This document shows, in pieces, positions 1 to 5,913 of a stretch of DNA of 6,446 nucleotides. This DNA comes from Bacillota bacterium (lineage in GTDB: Bacteria > Bacillota > Limnochordia > Darwinibacteriales > DTU012): assembly GCA_012521805.1 (NCBI GenBank), contig JAAYLQ010000204.1, forward strand, positions 1-6,446, in the 5' to 3' direction. The number at the start of each line of letters is the position of its first letter. Positions within the stretch are counted from its first letter, which is position 1. The notes under the pieces are model-generated. The model made no database searches. It was given only the letters and a program-made list of their open reading frames with translations, and had not been told where the DNA came from. Both the position numbers and the translations under genes were made by a program.

Positions 1-114
1 ACTTCGCCACCAGGAGCGTTTATTACTGTAGGAATTCTTTTAGCACTAATGAATTTTATCGGCACGAAGATTTCGGAAAGAACAAACGCAAAACGGCAAA
101 AAACAGCTAGCTAG
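1..114 (+). CDS. rnfE: RnfE (electron transport complex subunit E), C-terminal fragment
   Basis: The frame is open from the first base and ends at TAG 112-114, giving 37 residues; the 5' part lies outside the window. The fragment has the PPGAF motif followed by a hydrophobic helix and a short basic tail (KISERTNAKRQK), as at the end of RnfE/RsxE. RnfE is an integral membrane subunit homologous to RnfA; the two sit in opposite orientation in the membrane and together hold an iron-sulfur cluster. The identification rests partly on position: rnfA follows 12 nt later, matching the usual C-D-G-E-A-B order. The fragment alone would be weak evidence; with rnfA and rnfB behind it the call is good. 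Confidence 0.82.
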   Translation, partial: TSPPGAFITVGILLALMNFIGTKISERTNAKRQKTAS

Positions 115-126
115 GGGGGAAAGACA

Positions 127-699
127 GTGGAGTATTTGCTGTTGTTCATCGGTACTGTTGTGGTTAACAACTTTGTATTAACGCAGTTTTTAGGACTCTG
201 CCCATTTATTGGGGTATCAAGGCAGGTTTCCACTTCGATCGGAATGGGGGCTGCTACCACCTTTGTTATGGTTATGGCTGCCCTAGCCTCCTGGTTGATT
301 CAGCATTTCATCCTGATTCCGCTGGGATTGCAAGTTCTTCAGACTGTGTCGTTTATTTTGGTAATCGCTGCAATGGTACAGCTTGTGGAGATGTTTCTGC
401 ACAAATCCAGCCCAGGATTATATCAAGCGATGGGAATTTTCCTCCCTTTAATTACTACAAACTGTGCTGTGCTGGGTTTAGCCATTAATGGTGTGACCCG
501 GGGTTATAATTTAGGTGAATCTTTGGTTTACGGATTTGGAGCAGGAGTTGGTTTTACATTGGCGCTGATCTTGATGGCAGGAATTAGAGAGGAATTGGAA
601 TTTGCTGATATTCCTAAACCATTAAAAGGCGCAGCAATTGCTTTTATTACTGCAGGATTGTTATCGCTGGCATTCAGCGGCTTTGCCGGAATGATTTAG
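127..699 (+). CDS. rnfA: RnfA (electron transport complex subunit A)
   Basis: This 190-residue protein has the usual length of RnfA/RsxA. It is almost entirely hydrophobic and compatible with six membrane helices. It begins with the family signature MEYLLLFIGTVVVNNFVLTQ, followed by GLCPFIGVS and later LPLITTNCAVLG. The two cysteines, C25 and C113, match the conserved pair that in Rnf/Nqr complexes ligates an iron-sulfur cluster between RnfA and RnfE, carrying electrons through the membrane (family knowledge). The GTG start at 127 is supported by the AGGGGGGA Shine-Dalgarno at 113-120 and by the family N-terminus. The gene is 12 nt after rnfE and 22 nt before the likely start of rnfB, so it is part of the rnf operon. 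In clostridia the complex couples reduced ferredoxin oxidation and NAD+ reduction to Na+ or H+ export; which ion is used cannot be read here. Confidence 0.96.
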   Translation: MEYLLLFIGTVVVNNFVLTQFLGLCPFIGVSRQVSTSIGMGAATTFVMVMAALASWLIQHFILIPLGLQVLQTVSFILVIAAMVQLVEMFLHKSSPGLYQAMGIFLPLITTNCAVLGLAINGVTRGYNLGESLVYGFGAGVGFTLALILMAGIREELEFADIPKPLKGAAIAFITAGLLSLAFSGFAGMI

Positions 700-707
700 G
701 TATTATG

Positions 708-713
708 AAGGAG
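708..713 (+). promoter_or_regulatory. Ribosome binding site deciding the rnfB start
   Basis: AAGGAG at 708-713 lies 8 nt before TTG 722, normal Shine-Dalgarno spacing, but overlaps the first base of the alternative GTG at 713. This favours the TTG start. Confidence 0.75.
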
Positions 714-721
714 TGAATAAA

Positions 722-1549
722 TTGACTAACAGCCTATTTGCTGTGTTGAGCATGGGGGGAATTGGGGTAATTTTAGCAATCGGTCTGGCTGTTGCTTCTA
801 AAAAGTTTGCTGTAGAGGTAGATCCGAAAATCGAGGAAATTGAAATAGCTCTGCCCGGTGTAAACTGCGGTGCTTGCGGCTTTGCCGGATGCCGCAGCTT
901 GGCAGAAGCTATTGCCGAGGGTAAAGCCCCAGTTAATGGATGTCCCGTTGGGGGCATAGATGTTGCTGAGAAAGTTGCGGAGATTATGGGGGCTGATGCA
1001 GGGCTTGCTCCTGAACGCAAAGTAGCTCAGGTGCTGTGCAAAGGCGGCCACGCCGAAGCGGTTCAAAGGGCTGAATACAATGGACCGAAAGACTGCCGCA
1101 TTATGAATTTGACTCAAGGTGGCGATAAAGGCTGCACTTACGGCTGTCTTGGCGGCGGTACCTGCGTTAAAGCCTGTCCTTTTGATGCCATGTATATGAA
1201 TCAAAATGGTCTGCCGGTTGTAATTGAAGAAAAATGCACCGGCTGTGGTGAATGTGTTAAAGCGTGTCCCCGCAATATAATTGTTTTGGCTGGGGAAGAA
1301 ATGGGTGTGCACATCCGCTGCCGTTCTCTAGCATTAGGTAAGGAAGTGCGCAAGGTTTGTCAAGTAGGCTGCATTGCCTGCCGCCGCTGTGAGAAAGAAT
1401 GTCCAGTAGATGCTATTACAGTTACTAACAACTTAGCAGAAATTGATTATGACAAATGCATTAACTGCCGTAGGTGTGTGGCTGTTTGTCCAGTTAACAC
1501 AATTGAATATCAAGAAGGCAAACCTGTCATCAAGCGTAAAGCAGGCTGA
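722..1549 (+). CDS. rnfB: RnfB (ferredoxin-like iron-sulfur subunit of Rnf)
   Basis: From the TTG at 722 the protein has 275 residues. It has one N-terminal membrane helix (about 5-25), then a Fe-S domain with C49, C52, C57 and C74 (CGACGFAGC then C), conserved single cysteines C106 and C125, and four ferredoxin-type groups: C138/142/148/152, C172/175/178/182, C217/220/223/227 and C246/249/252/256. Extra cysteines C200 and C213 precede the third group. This is the clostridial RnfB layout; the subunit is thought to take electrons from ferredoxin on the cytoplasmic side. An in-frame GTG at 713 would add three residues, but it overlaps the AAGGAG at 708-713, so it cannot use that site. TTG 722 sits 8 nt after it and is the better start. 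The stop is 11 nt before apbE. Confidence 0.96.
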   Translation: MTNSLFAVLSMGGIGVILAIGLAVASKKFAVEVDPKIEEIEIALPGVNCGACGFAGCRSLAEAIAEGKAPVNGCPVGGIDVAEKVAEIMGADAGLAPERKVAQVLCKGGHAEAVQRAEYNGPKDCRIMNLTQGGDKGCTYGCLGGGTCVKACPFDAMYMNQNGLPVVIEEKCTGCGECVKACPRNIIVLAGEEMGVHIRCRSLALGKEVRKVCQVGCIACRRCEKECPVDAITVTNNLAEIDYDKCINCRRCVAVCPVNTIEYQEGKPVIKRKAG

Positions 1550-1560
1550 AGGATGATCGT

Positions 1561-2577
1561 ATGAAAAACAAATATATTCTTGTTGTTGTGCTTGCGCTGG
1601 TGGTAATCGGCACGGTTATCGGTGCTGTGGTAATGCATAAAAGATCACCAGCGCAGTCTCTTACTTCTGCACAGCAGACCAAGTTTTTGATGGATACTGC
1701 TGTAGAAATCAGGGCTTTTGGGCCCGATGCCGAGGCTGCTGTTGAAGCTGCCTTTGCAGAAATGGCTAGAGTCGAACAGCTCTTCTCCCGCCATCTGGAG
1801 GACAGTGCTGTTTCCCAGATCAATGCCCATGCTGGCGAGTGGGTTACAGTAGCCCCAGAAGTTGTCGCTCTGCTTGAAAAAGCGCTGTATTACAGTGAAA
1901 TCAGCAGCGGCGCGTTTGATATCACTGTTGGTGTGTTAATTGACCTTTGGAACTTTGGCGGCAGTCCGCAGCGGGTTCCGGCTGATGAGGAGATTGCGAG
2001 GGTTTTGGCTGCAGTGGATTATACTGCGGTTGAGCTTGATGCGGATGCAGGACGCGTCCGCATACCGGTGGGTACAATTATAGACCTGGGCGGCATTGCT
2101 AAGGGATATGCTGTGGATCGGGCTTGCCAGGTCCTTAAACAGCATGGGATTACCAGCGGGATGATCTATGCCGGAGGCGATATCACCACGATAGGATCAA
2201 AGCCTGATGGCAGTTCCTGGCGGGTGGGCGTACAGCATCCCCGCCAATCCAACAGCTTGATTGCGGTATTAGAAATGACTGACAGCTCAATAGTAACATC
2301 CGGTGATTATGAGCGGTATTTTTTCCAAGACAACATTCGCTATCATCATATCCTTGATCCCCAAACCGGATATCCTGCCCAAGGTCTGATCAGCGTCACA
2401 GTTTACGGCGGTGATGCCGCAGATGCAGATGCCTTGTCAACTGCCCTATTTGTATTGGGTTGGGACAAAGGAAAGGAGCTTATCGAAAGTTTAGCTGGTT
2501 ATGAAGCAATTCTGATGGATACATCAAGTAATGTTTGGGTATCATCAGGATTAAGAGATCTGGCGCAGATTTTATAG
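1561..2577 (+). CDS. apbE: ApbE, FAD:protein FMN transferase (flavinyltransferase)
   Basis: This 338-residue protein is of normal ApbE length. It transfers FMN from FAD to a Thr/Ser of target proteins, with Mg2+; known targets in this setting are RnfG and RnfD (family knowledge). Seen in the sequence: an N-terminal hydrophobic helix (about 5-25), SSGAFDITVGVLIDLWNFG, IDLGGIAKGYAVD, YAGGD, HHILDPQTGYP and DADALSTALFVLG. In the last motif D290 and T294 have the four-residue spacing of the metal-binding Asp/Thr pair. There is no cysteine near the N-terminus, so it seems to be a membrane-anchored or cleaved exported protein, not a lipoprotein as many ApbEs are. ATG 1561 follows an AAGGA (1549-1553) overlapping the rnfB stop, so it is translated as the last gene of the rnf operon. 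A terminator follows at once. Confidence 0.95.
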   Translation: MKNKYILVVVLALVVIGTVIGAVVMHKRSPAQSLTSAQQTKFLMDTAVEIRAFGPDAEAAVEAAFAEMARVEQLFSRHLEDSAVSQINAHAGEWVTVAPEVVALLEKALYYSEISSGAFDITVGVLIDLWNFGGSPQRVPADEEIARVLAAVDYTAVELDADAGRVRIPVGTIIDLGGIAKGYAVDRACQVLKQHGITSGMIYAGGDITTIGSKPDGSSWRVGVQHPRQSNSLIAVLEMTDSSIVTSGDYERYFFQDNIRYHHILDPQTGYPAQGLISVTVYGGDAADADALSTALFVLGWDKGKELIESLAGYEAILMDTSSNVWVSSGLRDLAQIL

Positions 2578-2581
2578 CCGC

Positions 2582-2610
2582 TTGCAGAGAAACAGACTAA
2601 CTGCTATAAT
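2582..2610 (+). promoter_or_regulatory. Probable sigma-A promoter for trxB, inside the terminator loop
   Basis: TATAAT at 2605-2610 is a perfect -10, preceded by TG at 2602-2603 (extended -10, TGnTATAAT). Exactly 17 bp upstream is TTGCAG (2582-2587), a weak -35 matching consensus at its first three bases. Start of transcription would fall near 2616-2618, in the right arm of the terminator stem, leaving a leader of about 70 nt before trxB. Confidence 0.62.
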
Positions 2611-2626
2611 ACAGTTAGTCTGTTTT
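2590..2626 (+). terminator. Rho-independent terminator of the rnf-apbE operon
   Basis: A perfect 13-bp stem pairs 2591-2603 (AACAGACTAACTG) with 2612-2624 (CAGTTAGTCTGTT) around an 8-nt loop (CTATAATA, 2604-2611). A2590/T2625 and a G-T pair extend it. The right arm runs into TGTTTTATAT. The stem is not GC-rich and the T run is short, so efficiency may be moderate. It starts 13 nt after the apbE stop. Confidence 0.75.
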
Positions 2627-2646
2627 ATATTGCTAATCATTACTAA

Positions 2647-2660
2647 AAGCGGTACCGCTT
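2647..2660. promoter_or_regulatory. 14-bp perfect palindrome upstream of trxB, possible operator
   Basis: AAGCGGTACCGCTT equals its own reverse complement. It lies about 30-43 nt after the predicted transcription start and 25 nt before the trxB ATG. It could bind a dimeric regulator, or form a short RNA hairpin (5-bp stem, GUAC loop). I do not recognise it as the site of a known regulator. Confidence 0.4.
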
Positions 2661-2685
2661 ACCAAATTAAATAGGGGTGTTTGAG

Positions 2686-3597
2686 ATGTATGATCTAGCA
2701 ATCTTAGGTGGTGGACCAAGTGGTTTGACCGCGGGAATGTATGCTGGTCGGGCAAACCTTAAAACAATTGTTGTGGATAAAGGGTTACCTGGAGGTCAGA
2801 TGCAGAATACTCTGGAGATCGAAAACTACCCAGGATATAAATCCATTACCGGTCCCCAGCTCTCTGAGCTTTATTATGAGCACATGCTGGAGTTTGGGGC
2901 TGAATGGAGACAGGCGGAGGTAGTGGATGTTGATTTAGCCGGTAGTGTTAAAAAGATAATCTTAGCAGGTGGGGAGACAATAACTGCCAAAGCCCTGATT
3001 ATCGCCACTGGTACCCAACCCAAAAAACTAAATGTACCCGGTGAACGGGAACTAGCGGGGCGCGGTGTATCATACTGTGCTACATGTGATGGTGCTTTTT
3101 TCCGCAACAAGCATGTGATTGTTGTTGGTGGCGGAGATTCAGCGGTTGAAGAAGGAATTTTTCTGACCCGCTTTGCAGCGCAGGTAACCATTGTACACCG
3201 CCGTGATCAGCTGCGGGCTGCCCCAATTCTGCAGCAGCGGGCTTTCGCAAATGACAAAATTCGGTTTGTTTGGGATACAATAGTTGAAGAGATTGTCGGT
3301 GAAAATCGGGTGACCCAGGTTAAATTGAAAAATATGAAAACAGGAGAAGTTTCCCATTTAGACGCTGATGGAGTGTTTATTTATATCGGTTATCTTCCCA
3401 ACACCGGCTTTCTTCAGGCAACTGGACTGCTCAATGCCAATGGATATATAGACACAGACGGGACGATGGCTACTAAGATCCCAGGAGTGTTTGCCGCCGG
3501 TGATGTCCGGGAAACCTATCTGCGGCAGATTGTGACCGCAGCTGGGGATGGAGCGGTGGCTGCCATGAGTGCTTATCATTACTTAGAAACACTTTAG
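2686..3597 (+). CDS. trxB: Thioredoxin reductase (NADPH-type flavoprotein)
   Basis: From ATG 2686 the protein has 303 residues, normal for low-molecular-weight TrxB. It is an FAD enzyme that passes electrons from NADPH through its CxxC disulfide to thioredoxin in the cytoplasm. Seen: FAD-binding GGGPSG (8-13), an ATGTQPKKL segment, the redox-active CATC (C131, C134), the second nucleotide fold GGGDSAVEEG (from 148), HRRDQLR (171-177), which is the NADPH-preferring HRRxxxR signature, and the C-terminal AAGDV FAD motif. An in-frame GTG at 2677 overlaps the AGGGG (2673-2677) and is rejected; ATG 2686 is 8 nt after it and gives the family N-terminus MYDLAILGGG. It probably has its own promoter in the upstream terminator loop. 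No thioredoxin gene lies in the window. The HRRxxxR motif argues against a ferredoxin-dependent relative. Confidence 0.96.
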   Translation: MYDLAILGGGPSGLTAGMYAGRANLKTIVVDKGLPGGQMQNTLEIENYPGYKSITGPQLSELYYEHMLEFGAEWRQAEVVDVDLAGSVKKIILAGGETITAKALIIATGTQPKKLNVPGERELAGRGVSYCATCDGAFFRNKHVIVVGGGDSAVEEGIFLTRFAAQVTIVHRRDQLRAAPILQQRAFANDKIRFVWDTIVEEIVGENRVTQVKLKNMKTGEVSHLDADGVFIYIGYLPNTGFLQATGLLNANGYIDTDGTMATKIPGVFAAGDVRETYLRQIVTAAGDGAVAAMSAYHYLETL

Positions 3598-3683
3598 AGG
3601 CAAAATGAATAAAATAAGACGATTCAACCAATACTTTCATATAAAGGAAAATATTGCGCAAGTCAATCTAACGGGAGGGAAAT

Positions 3684-4688
3684 ATGAAAGTCAGGTTTGT
3701 CGTCATATTAATTTTGCTGCTATCGCTGTCCTTACTGACGCCAACCAGCATTGCAGATGGGTTGGGTTCGCGCAATCTGCGTCTGGGAATGCGCGGAGCT
3801 GACGTTGAGCTCCTTCAGGAATATCTTTTTGCCGCGGGTTACCCGGTGGCAGTGGATGGAATTTTTGGTGCTGAAACCGATGCAGCAGTACGACGGTTTC
3901 AGCGGGATCAGAATTTAGCTGTCGATGGAATCGTGGGTCCCCAAACTATTGCGGCACTTCAAGCAGGCATAGCACAGCTGCAATATATAGTAAAAGCGGG
4001 GGATACCCTTAGTCATATTGCCCGTTCCTATGGCGTTTCAGTTCAGGAGTTGATCGAGGCTAACCAATTAACTTCGACAGTGATTTATCCAGGGCAAAAG
4101 CTGGTCATCCCTGGGTTTGAGCAAGAATATGTAGTGAGATCTGGAGAAAATCTGTCAGTTATTGCCCAAAAATTTGGCCTGTCCGCTGCTGACCTAGCTG
4201 AATACAATTCAATCAGTGATCCGAACCGGATCCAAGCAGGACAGCTGCTGACAATCCCAACTTCCGCCAGAGCAGTACCGGCAGTCAGCAGAACAAAGTC
4301 GCCGCCAAAGTTCATTTGGCCTGTCTCAGGCAGGATTTCATCCCCATACGGCTGGCGCAATCATCCGATCACCAATATTAGGCATTTTCACGGTGGGATT
4401 GATATTGCGGCCCCAGAGGGGACAATTGTCCGGGCAGCAGCTTCTGGACGCGTGATTCAGGCGGAGTGGATGGGGGATTACGGTTATGGTGTGGTTATTG
4501 ACCACGGAGGTGGGTACACTACCTGGTACGGGCATAATTCCCAACTACTAGTTAGAAAAGGTGATCTGGTCAATACGAACCAGCCAATCGCTAGAGTGGG
4601 TTCAACCGGTGTATCGACCGGGCCGCACCTAGATTTTCGGATTAAATATCATAATGAAACTGTCAATCCCCTTGATTTCCTACCATAA
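3684..4688 (+). CDS. Secreted peptidoglycan hydrolase: PG-binding domain, two LysM, M23 peptidase
   Basis: A 334-residue protein with a signal peptide (1 to about 24, basic MKVR then a leucine-rich core, possible cut after SIA). It continues with a PG_binding_1 domain (about 31-92; GMRGADVELLQEYL, VDGIFGAETDAAVRRFQ), LysM 1 (about 100-143), LysM 2 (about 148-192), a short linker, and an M23/LytM-like endopeptidase domain (about 210-330). M23 enzymes are zinc metallopeptidases that cut peptide cross-links of the wall. Seen: H236 and D240 (HxxxD), H284 (YGHNS) and H315 in GPHLDF. The usual last motif is HxH, but here residue 317 is Asp, replacing the zinc-ligand His. It may still be active, with Asp as ligand, or be an activator or binding protein. 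GGGAGGG (3673-3679) supports ATG 3684. It lies 86 nt after trxB with no terminator between, so co-transcription is possible. Confidence 0.93.
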   Translation: MKVRFVVILILLLSLSLLTPTSIADGLGSRNLRLGMRGADVELLQEYLFAAGYPVAVDGIFGAETDAAVRRFQRDQNLAVDGIVGPQTIAALQAGIAQLQYIVKAGDTLSHIARSYGVSVQELIEANQLTSTVIYPGQKLVIPGFEQEYVVRSGENLSVIAQKFGLSAADLAEYNSISDPNRIQAGQLLTIPTSARAVPAVSRTKSPPKFIWPVSGRISSPYGWRNHPITNIRHFHGGIDIAAPEGTIVRAAASGRVIQAEWMGDYGYGVVIDHGGGYTTWYGHNSQLLVRKGDLVNTNQPIARVGSTGVSTGPHLDFRIKYHNETVNPLDFLP

Positions 4689-4691
4689 AAC

Positions 4692-4722
4692 AACACGAGC
4701 AGTGTGAACTGCTCGTTTGTTA
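4692..4722. terminator. Bidirectional terminator between convergent genes
   Basis: A perfect 9-bp stem, ACGAGCAGT (4695-4703) with ACTGCTCGT (4708-4716), closes a GTGA tetraloop (GNRA type). On the plus strand TTTGTTAATT follows; on the minus strand GTTGTTTTA follows. It sits 6 nt after the hydrolase stop and just past the csoR stop (4720-4722), so it can end both transcripts. Confidence 0.85.
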
Positions 4723-4986
4723 ATTAAGCAAGCGTTTTAAGGCATGCATCAATTCGTCCAGCGCATCAACCTGACCCTCTTCGATTGCTTTCAAAAGACA
4801 GCTGTGGCTGTGTTCTTCAAAGATGATCATGCCAACCCGGTCTAAAGCAGCCCGCGCAGCTGCTACTTGTGTCAGTACATCAATGCAGTACTTGTCATCT
4901 TCAATCATTCTCTGAATGCCTCTGATCTGACCTTCAATCCGTTTTAACCGCTGGATAATTTTCTTTTTACCTTCACTATTATCCAT
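4720..4986 (-). CDS. csoR: CsoR-family copper-sensing transcriptional repressor
   Basis: This 88-residue all-helical protein belongs to the CsoR/RcnR/FrmR family (DUF156). Seen: the RLKRIEGQIRGIQRMIEDD helix typical of the family, then YC at 33-34, and H59 and C63 in EEHSHSC. The C34-H59-C63 set, with 25- and 4-residue spacings, matches the Cu(I) ligands of CsoR. FrmR lacks the last Cys, CstR has Cys for His, and RcnR has a different His set. Y33 and E78 fit the second-shell residues known from CsoR, if one residue is missing in the loop before E78. Apo-CsoR binds DNA and Cu(I) releases it (family knowledge). No copA, copZ or other copper gene lies in the window, so its targets are not shown. 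Start ATG at 4984-4986 has AGGTGA (4994-4999) 7 nt upstream. It has its own promoter with a possible operator. Confidence 0.88.
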   Translation of the reverse strand: MDNSEGKKKIIQRLKRIEGQIRGIQRMIEDDKYCIDVLTQVAAARAALDRVGMIIFEEHSHSCLLKAIEEGQVDALDELMHALKRLLN

Positions 4987-5009
4987 GCAGAAATCACCTC
5001 AATAATTGT

Positions 5010-5038
5010 ATGATACCGGGTATGGGCATATTTGTCAA
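5010..5038 (-). promoter_or_regulatory. Sigma-A promoter of csoR
   Basis: On the minus strand a perfect TTGACA (5038-5033) is followed after exactly 17 bp by TATCAT (5015-5010), five of six to consensus. The -35 overlaps the sppA stop codon (5035-5037). Transcription would start near 5003, a few bases before the csoR ribosome binding site, so the leader is very short. Confidence 0.82.
5013..5023. promoter_or_regulatory. Interrupted palindrome in the csoR promoter, candidate CsoR operator
   Basis: ATACC-C-GGTAT on the minus strand is a perfect inverted repeat around one central base. It covers half of the -10 and part of the spacer, where a bound repressor would block RNA polymerase. Known CsoR sites are pseudo-palindromes with ATACC/GGTAT-like ends and a C/G-rich centre, usually with a longer centre than this. 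Self-regulation is an inference. Confidence 0.5.
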
Positions 5039-5913
5039 ATCCATTGATAACGCAGGCTTAACCCAGCCTGGGGAACGAGACTGTCGATAATTGACAGCAG
5101 CCGTCCTAATAAACTGGGCTGCTCTTGATAAGTTTGAATATAATAGGGACCGGTGATGTTGGCTAACTCTAACGCTTTTTGTTCTGCATCCTCCAGAGTA
5201 CCGATGGCATCTACCAATCCCGCTTCTAAGGCCTGCCTGCCGGTCATAATGCGACCGTCGGCGACCGCTTCCAGCTGTTCTCTTGGCAGATTTCGAGCTG
5301 TTGCCACATCCTCAACAAATTGATCCCAAGCATCCATGATCAGATCAGTTAAGAGTTCTCTTTCATCGTCCCTCATCGGACGGGAACTTGAACCAATATC
5401 CTTAAACTCTCCTGACTTAATCACATCCACATCAATTCCCAGTTTGTGATAAAGTTCTGTCAAATTTGTGGTCTGCATGATTACTCCAATCGAACCGGTA
5501 ATTGTCGATCCGTTGGCATAGATATAATCAGCTGCCGCGGCAGCGTAATAACCACCAGATGCCGCTGTATCGCCTAAGGATGCTATTACTGGTTTGCCCT
5601 GCTGCCGAATGCGGAGCACTGTTTGGTACAGCTCCTGAGAAGCAGCAGCTGCTCCACCCGGGCTGTTGATGCGGAGGATAATCGCTTTAATTTTTGGATC
5701 TGCCGCAGCCGTCTGCAGCTGTTCCAGATAAGACCCGCTGGATCTGATCAGGGCTGAGCCGCCGCCTTCGCCGATTACTCCATCAATTTGGATCAGTGCA
5801 ATGCCATCACCAAACTGGATCCGATTTAAGCGCCCAACTCCAATTCTAATAATTACAGCTGCAGCTAGCAGTACCAAAAATATTTTGAAAAACTTCTTGC
5901 CATCAAGAACCAT
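5035..5913 (-). CDS. sppA: Signal peptide peptidase SppA, S49 family
   Basis: This 292-residue protein is of the short (single-domain) SppA type of Gram-positive bacteria. It is a membrane-anchored serine protease that degrades signal peptides left after protein export (family knowledge). Seen: one N-terminal membrane helix (about 8-22), IALIQIDGVI at the start of the S49 domain, RINSPGG (81-87), the nucleophile S119 in DTAASGGYYAAAAAD, TGSIGVI (139-145), and K171 in KSGEFKDIGS. The Ser-Lys spacing of 52 residues equals that of the Bacillus subtilis catalytic dyad, so the enzyme looks intact. The start codon is at 5911-5913, with GGAGGA (5920-5925) 6 nt upstream, inside the end of the alanine-racemase-like gene. 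The two genes overlap by 11 nt, so translation is likely coupled. The stop is 48 nt before csoR. Confidence 0.95.
   Translation of the reverse strand: MVLDGKKFFKIFLVLLAAAVIIRIGVGRLNRIQFGDGIALIQIDGVIGEGGGSALIRSSGSYLEQLQTAAADPKIKAIILRINSPGGAAAASQELYQTVLRIRQQGKPVIASLGDTAASGGYYAAAAADYIYANGSTITGSIGVIMQTTNLTELYHKLGIDVDVIKSGEFKDIGSSSRPMRDDERELLTDLIMDAWDQFVEDVATARNLPREQLEAVADGRIMTGRQALEAGLVDAIGTLEDAEQKALELANITGPYYIQTYQEQPSLLGRLLSIIDSLVPQAGLSLRYQWI

Noticed and set aside
703..1312. Long minus-strand open frames opposite rnfB (105 and 179 codons)
   Set aside because: They are antisense to a strongly conserved iron-sulfur protein, have no ribosome binding site of note and resemble no family; they reflect the codon use of rnfB.
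2647..2660. Resemblance of GGTACCGC in the trxB leader to the T-box antiterminator motif
   Set aside because: There is no room for a specifier stem, no terminator/antiterminator pair precedes trxB, and trxB is not an aminoacyl-tRNA or amino acid gene. The match is part of a simple palindrome.
2677..2679. GTG as the start of trxB
   Set aside because: It overlaps the AGGGG ribosome binding site; ATG 2686 has correct spacing and gives the family N-terminus.
3640..3645. TATAAA as a -10 for a separate promoter of the M23 gene
   Set aside because: No -35-like hexamer lies 16-18 bp upstream, and the fit to sporulation sigma factor sites is also poor.
3654..3661. Palindrome TTGCGCAA before the M23 gene
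   Set aside because: Eight bases is short enough to occur by chance and it has no partner site.
3605..3802. Open frame of 65 codons upstream of and overlapping the M23 gene, with a weak AGAGG before its ATG
   Set aside because: It overlaps the hydrolase gene out of frame for most of its length, including the signal peptide region, and its protein resembles nothing I know. A leader peptide cannot be excluded but is not supported.
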